Assembly (NCBI GenBank): GCA_013398615.1 | Contig: VZSR01003807.1 | Span: 3,564,307 to 3,628,306 of the forward strand | Length of the DNA: 64,000 bases | Source of the DNA: Brachypodius melanocephalos | Lineage: Eukaryota > Chordata > Aves > Passeriformes > Pycnonotidae | Reading direction: 5' to 3' | Part shown: piece after piece, positions 59,290 through 64,000 of the stretch | How the letters are laid out: each line of letters opens with the position of its first letter | Numbering within the stretch: position 1 is the first letter of the stretch | Position numbers and translations under genes: made by a program | Notes under the pieces: model-generated | Databases searched by the model: none | Told to the model about the DNA's origin: nothing | The model's input: only the letters and a program-made list of their open reading frames with translations

Positions 59290-61245
59290 GTGCTGCAGCA
59301 GCAAATATGATCTGGCTCTACACGACCAGCATTCTCCATCCAGCTGCCTGTGGTAAGCAGGCTGCTTCTCTCTCTGCCTCCCCACCCTGGGCCACATCAG
59401 CAGCTGCTCTGGGCTGCTCAGTACCGCTGGTATGGAGCAGACACCTGAGCACAGATGTCTGAAAATCTACATACCTGTGAGAATGGGATGTGGCTGAGTG
59501 GGACAGAGAGAGTCTGGTTTGAAACAAGGTTATTAATATTGCATGGGGAAGGTGGAGGAAGAATGTGGGACTGATCAGATATAGTCCTAAAAGGATTTCT
59601 TCAGTTTATCCTTGCACTCTAAGCTTTATAATCTTTGCATACATATTGCTACATCTTTATGTAATACTGGTGCTGGGATCCTTAACAATGTTTCAGAAAT
59701 ATTGACTATTCGTTGAACATGAGCAAGTAATAGTTGGTATAACAGAGGGGAAAGGAAAAAAAAAAGATATGTATTTACTCTTACAAATAAAACCTAAGTT
59801 TTTCCTTCAGTGAAATCACTGTGATTTGATTGATCACCACAAAGCTGCTGCATGGTGGCAGTGCTCTGTTTTCATGACCTGATTTTTCATGACCTTGGCT
59901 GCTGGGAGACACTGTCTGGGGGAGAGTGAGCCAAGGAGTGCTCCGGATACATGGCACGGCATGACCACCATGTGCCTCTCCTCCCTCGGCTCTGCCACCA
60001 GGGCCCACTGCCCCCAGCTCCCTCCAGAACAGTCCAGAGGCACCACAGCCTCCCATTTCCTTCAGTTTGGTCCATTGTTACAGCAAGTCCAAGTGTTTTC
60101 CTTGGCATGGGCCAGCAGTCCCATAGCACTGTACTTCCTCCACACAGAATAAGAGTTATTTAACAGCTCTGATTATTTTGGAGGGTTGTTCAGCCTCCTT
60201 TTTTGAAAAAAAGGAGAATACATCGAAACTGATTGCATTGGCTGCTTGTGCCTATTTTTTCTGGATGGTCCTTGCTCTCTTTGTATAAAATGTGGGATGC
60301 AGATGCAGGCAACTTTTCAAGAAGGCACAGTGCCACTGTCATGTGTGCCTTGTCTAAAGGAGTTGTCACCTCTGTCAAGATAAGCATGCAAAAAAAGGGA
60401 AATGCAGGCACACTGGGAAAAGGTGTCCAGTCTCTGCTCTTGGTCACCCCAGTACACACCCAACTGAGTCAATAAGAATTTGGTCCAAAGCAAGTAACAA
60501 CAGGAAGAGCTGATAAAGCTCCTCTGGGTGCTGTTATTTATCCCCTTAGTACACCTCCTGATAGCATAACTCTAACCTGTCAAACAAGGGTTGCCCTCAT
60601 TTCTTGATGTGGATACAGGCAGACAAAAAGTAAATATTTCAATGCAGCTGGAAGTGTCTCTGACTCATCATATCATCATCATTTTTCTGGAAGCCACTGG
60701 CTTCATTCTCTTTCCTCAGCCCTTCCCTTAGGACATTTTACTCCAGGAGCTCTGCATTTTCTCAGAAAATCCCCAATGTTTTCTTTGAGGGTCAGTATTG
60801 TTAATTTTAAAGAGTAATCAGGAGATGAGCTCTCCCTTGTCTGCCCTCCAACCCTTGTTTTACCATTTCCTTACTTTCAAGTCCCAGTGTAACAAATGTT
60901 CAAGGTCTTCCTCCCATCTGCTTCTCCAAGGCGGTTTTAAATTAGCCATGATTTCCTTCTCTCCTCAGCTTCTCATTTTTTCCGAAGTCTGTACTATCAA
61001 ATCTTAACGCCCTCCTTTCCTCTTTGTTATTTGAGGCAGCCCTGCTTCGTGCTGCTCATTCATGAGGACACTTCCACCCACTCCACTGAGCCAATATTCC
61101 CCACCTCTGCTCTGCATAAATGCTTTCATCCTCACATTAGTCTAGCTCTCATTTCCAGCAGCTGCGTTTTATTTCAGAGAGGAGGGTGTGGGGAGTGTGG
61201 GGTTTTTGTTGTTGTCATTTGTTTGGAGTTTTTTCCTTTGTTGAG
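59290..61245. other. Unique non-coding DNA, no gene seen
   Basis: Pyrimidine-rich stretches lie at 60700-61160. No exon or transposon is recognised; frames stay below 100 codons, apart from a 127-codon frame at 61031-61414 that runs through a T-rich tract. Confidence 0.6.
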
Positions 61246-61250
61246 ATTTT

Positions 61251-61266
61251 TTTGTTTGTTTGTTTG
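61251..61266 (+). repeat. (TTTG)4 microsatellite
   Basis: Four perfect TTTG units follow a T-run and are followed by a TG-rich stretch (catgtgtatgtgtatctg). Confidence 0.93.
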
Positions 61267-61269
61267 CAT

Positions 61270-61720
61270 GTGTATGTGTATCTGTTTTATGGGTAGCCCT
61301 TCACACTCTGCAGGGCTGCAGAGACTTTCTGAAGTGAGTACTTTCTTGGGAGGAGGGCAGATCATGGCAATAGAAGTGAAGGTTGCTTGCTGGAAAGATT
61401 ATTTGTTCTCTTGAGTATGAAAAGAAACCTATTGCTGCTAACTTCAAGTGGGCCCACCCTCTGCTCCAGGCATCTTTACAGCCATGAAAATTACAATGTC
61501 ACTGGTATTAACAGCACGAAATGGCAACTGGCTCACTCCACTACAACACCCTGCTCCTGCAGGGATAATAACAGAAGCTTCAAATTAAATTGAGAAGCTT
61601 CCTCTTCAGCCAATGCCTCCAGCAATCTTCCCCAGAGGAAAGCAGGGCCACAGGGCTCGAGTGGAGAGGTAGGGAACCTCCAGGCTGCTGGGGTCCATGG
61701 GGGAGTTAGTCTCAAACCAG
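61270..61720. other. Unique non-coding DNA before the CR1 end
   Basis: No exon or element recognised up to the T-run that marks the start of visible CR1 sequence. Confidence 0.55.
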
Positions 61721-61721
61721 C

Positions 61722-61937
61722 TTTTTTTTTTTTTTTTTTTCAATGAGGGTGGTGAAACATTTCAACGTGTTGCCCAGAGTTGTGGATGCCCCATCCCTTG
61801 AAACATTCAAGGTCAGGTTGGACAGGACTCTGGGCAACGCGATCTAGTTGAAGATACCCCTCCTCATTGCAGAGGATTGAACTAGATGACCTCTGAATGT
61901 CCTTCCAACCCAAACTCTTGTATGATTCTATGAAATC
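61722..61937 (+). mobile_element. CR1 LINE 3' end, 5'-truncated
   Basis: Diagnostic CR1 3' UTR in the + orientation. In order it has 'gttgcccagagttgtggatg', 'gccccatcccttgaaacatt', 'ggtcaggttggacaggactc', 'tgggcaacgcgatctagttg', 'gaactagatgacctctgaat', 'gtccttccaacccaaactc' and the terminal 'tgtatgattctatg'. CR1 elements usually insert as short 5'-truncated copies, as here, and end in the tgattctatg-type octamer instead of poly(A). The copy begins with 19 T (61722-61740), where the family has only a short T stretch. It has no coding capacity. It is clearly younger than the copies at 3.8-5.5 kb. Confidence 0.97.
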
Positions 61938-61939
61938 TG

Positions 61940-64000
61940 GCAAGCATCCCCATGGGCAGAGCAGGCTGTGGCCCCAATGTACAATGAGTGACCCACAGAG
62001 AGTTGGCACAGGCCAAACAAGATCCTGCAAGATGAGTGAGAGGGCTGGTCAGCCAAGCCATGGGCACAACCCACCACAGCTGTGCTGGTGTAACACTGGC
62101 CAGAGCTACTTCCAGAAAGCTGCTTGGGCTGGAACAGTGCTGGGCTCACTCATGGCTTTTTTTCTCCTGGCCTGGAGGTGGTCTTATCAGTTTGACATCA
62201 TCTTACCCCAGCCCTTTGGCTTCTCTCCCACTTCCATGAACTGCTCTGCACCACCACCACAGAGGCCCACGGATGCCTCCCACCTCCTGCTCCCTCTCAC
62301 TTCTCTGGGCTCTCATTCTCCAAACTCTTCTCAAGTCCTCACTTTATTTCTTCTGTTCCCACACAAGGATCCAGGAGCCATAAATGGATCAAGCTGTGGC
62401 AAGATCTAAAACTGTCTCATCTTTGAAAAGCCAAAAAGATACCCTGCAATCCGTGAGAACTAGCCAGTCCAGCCACAACAGTGACATATCCAGGCCTGGA
62501 ATATAAGGGTTAAACTTGCCTGGCTTCTAAAATCCCATAATACTTGCATGCACAGAGCTGTTACACTGCAATTTACTCTAAATTGATACTCCATTTATCT
62601 GTCCATAGCCTTGGCATCTTGCTGCCCCTGCACTCCTAAATCACTCTTCTTAGACTCTCCTTATTTAATTTTCCAGCTCTTCAAGCGAACCCTTCTGCCA
62701 ATGGTCCCTGCATACCTCTGCATCCTCACTTTTGAAAATGCTGCCCCTGTCTCACTTTTCATGCAAACATGTTAAGGCATGGAGCTGAAATGTCATGCCA
62801 GAGAAAGCAACACAGGTTGTTTTGGTACATGCAGTGGTCAGCATACCCTGCTGGAGAGCTTACCAACATTTAAATAATATCCTGAGTTTTGGAACCAGAC
62901 GAGTCCTATTCACTCTCTTGTCCAAATCACAGAGACAAGAACATCCAGCCTCTCCAACAACCCACAAGTCCTGGGATCGACGTGGAGATACAGAGAGGGA
63001 AAAGCTGAAAAGCCATCAAGCCATGCTGGCATTATGACCAGAGACCTTCTCATGCTTGTAGAAGCAGCCATGCCCCTCACTGGAGTGGGCGGGCTGTGAC
63101 ATTGGACTGAAGGTATCTTATCTAGATGCAGTAGTTGAGACCTCCCTCTTGAACATACAGATGAGTTTGACCCACTTCTGCTGAGATAAAGAAATCAAGG
63201 GAAAACATGGGGAAAATGGAATGTGAACAGAGTAAAAAGAGACATTTACATACAAGGAATAGCTGTAGCACCACAAACGCATTCTTTTTTCTGCTAGCCT
63301 GCCACACCACTTTGAAAAATCCTTCGCACTCTGCAGGCTTTACTCCTGTGGTCAGGGGAGCAAAGGCACACAGCACTGCATATTAAATATCCTCTGATGC
63401 TCCAGTGGTGACAGTACAATTGAAACCTATGGCGTGAAAGCCCCTCTCAGACACCAAGGCAACCCTTCCTTTGCTGTGCTTCTTCACGGGCACCAGAATC
63501 AGCACAGAAACACGTCTGCCTAGGGCTGGCATCTTTGATTTATTGATTTATTTTGAATATGTTGTTCCTCTTGCACATCTAACTCCCCCCTCCAAGGGCA
63601 CAAGACCTTTGCACTTTTCTGATGACTTCATCCTTTGTACTCCGCTCCCACAAGCTATAGGTCAGGGATCGGATGACGGACTTGACCCAAACTGGCTGAC
63701 AAAGGCTTCTCATTTGCTTGGCATGGCATTCAGAGAAATCGATTCACTGAGGTGTCAGTGCTGCATTGCATTCAGCAGCAATTTCTAGGCATGCCATGAA
63801 AGGCACCAGCACATCAGTGGGCTTATTGACCCATTCAGTAGAAACTCCAGTACTGAGCATCCTTCTCGGCTCCCCATGGTGTGAGGGCAAACCTTCCTCC
63901 AACCACGTGTGTTATACTGAGTATAAAGAGTAAAAGTTTCAATTTTGCAGAGTTGCCTTCCCAACAGTTTTCACAGGCACTCCTGAGATTCCTTCTGAAT
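61940..64000. other. Unique non-coding DNA to window end
   Basis: No exon or transposon recognised. The longest frames (170 codons at 61897-62409, +, and 105 codons at 63471-63788, +) have no known domain, and the first overlaps the CR1 end. The AT-rich segment at 62520-62680 holds no named motif cluster. Confidence 0.6.

Noticed and set aside
1..64000. Endogenous retrovirus, hepadnavirus copy, DNA transposon or CRISPR-like array
   Set aside because: No paired LTRs, no gag/pol/env-like or polymerase-like frames, no long terminal inverted repeats and no regularly spaced direct repeats were seen.

Overview
This window looks like nuclear DNA from a bird, and it is essentially non-coding. The organism call rests mainly on an unmistakable CR1 (chicken repeat 1) LINE 3' end at 61722-61937, which carries the family's terminal octamer-type ending (tgattctatg). 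An older, heavily decayed CR1 tract lies at about 3845-5500. Only a small share of the 64 kb is recognisable interspersed repeat, CpG is generally scarce, and there are no abundant tRNA-SINEs, Alu/L1/B1 elements or satellites. That pattern fits a bird better than a mammal, turtle or crocodile; the species cannot be named.

I found no convincing protein-coding gene, tRNA, rRNA, CRISPR or intact provirus. The open frames are short, overlap each other on both strands, run through homopolymers and show no domain I recognise. The longest (876 bp, 21373-22248, +) is most likely chance in GC-rich sequence. Single short exons of a large gene cannot be excluded by eye, so the window is either an intergenic desert or the interior of a long intron.

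Layout. 1-3.8 kb: unique sequence with a G/T-rich, G-quadruplex-capable tract at 1.6 kb. 3.8-5.5 kb: two collinear ancient CR1 copies. 5.5-21.3 kb: mostly featureless unique DNA with a CA microsatellite, a 49-bp tandem duplication, a TAGA microsatellite and a small 19-20 bp tandem repeat. 21.3-28.6 kb: the most regulatory-looking part, with a CpG-enriched patch containing a four-run G-quadruplex motif, followed by several blocks dense in homeodomain, E-box, TALE, SOX and FOX-type motifs. 30-44 kb: unique DNA with a CpG-clustered/homeodomain block at 40.4-40.6 kb and MIR-like relics at 35.6, 43.8 and 44.5 kb. 46-53 kb: a G-quadruplex motif, a pure 50-A run at 47335-47384, and AT-rich regulatory-like blocks near 50 and 52.8 kb. 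57-64 kb: a POU/SOX/FOX motif block at 58.0-58.26 kb, then the young CR1 end.

There are no genes here whose joint action can be described. The most plausible role of the window is as host to distal cis-regulatory elements for a gene outside it. That is an inference from motif texture only; no alignment could be made.
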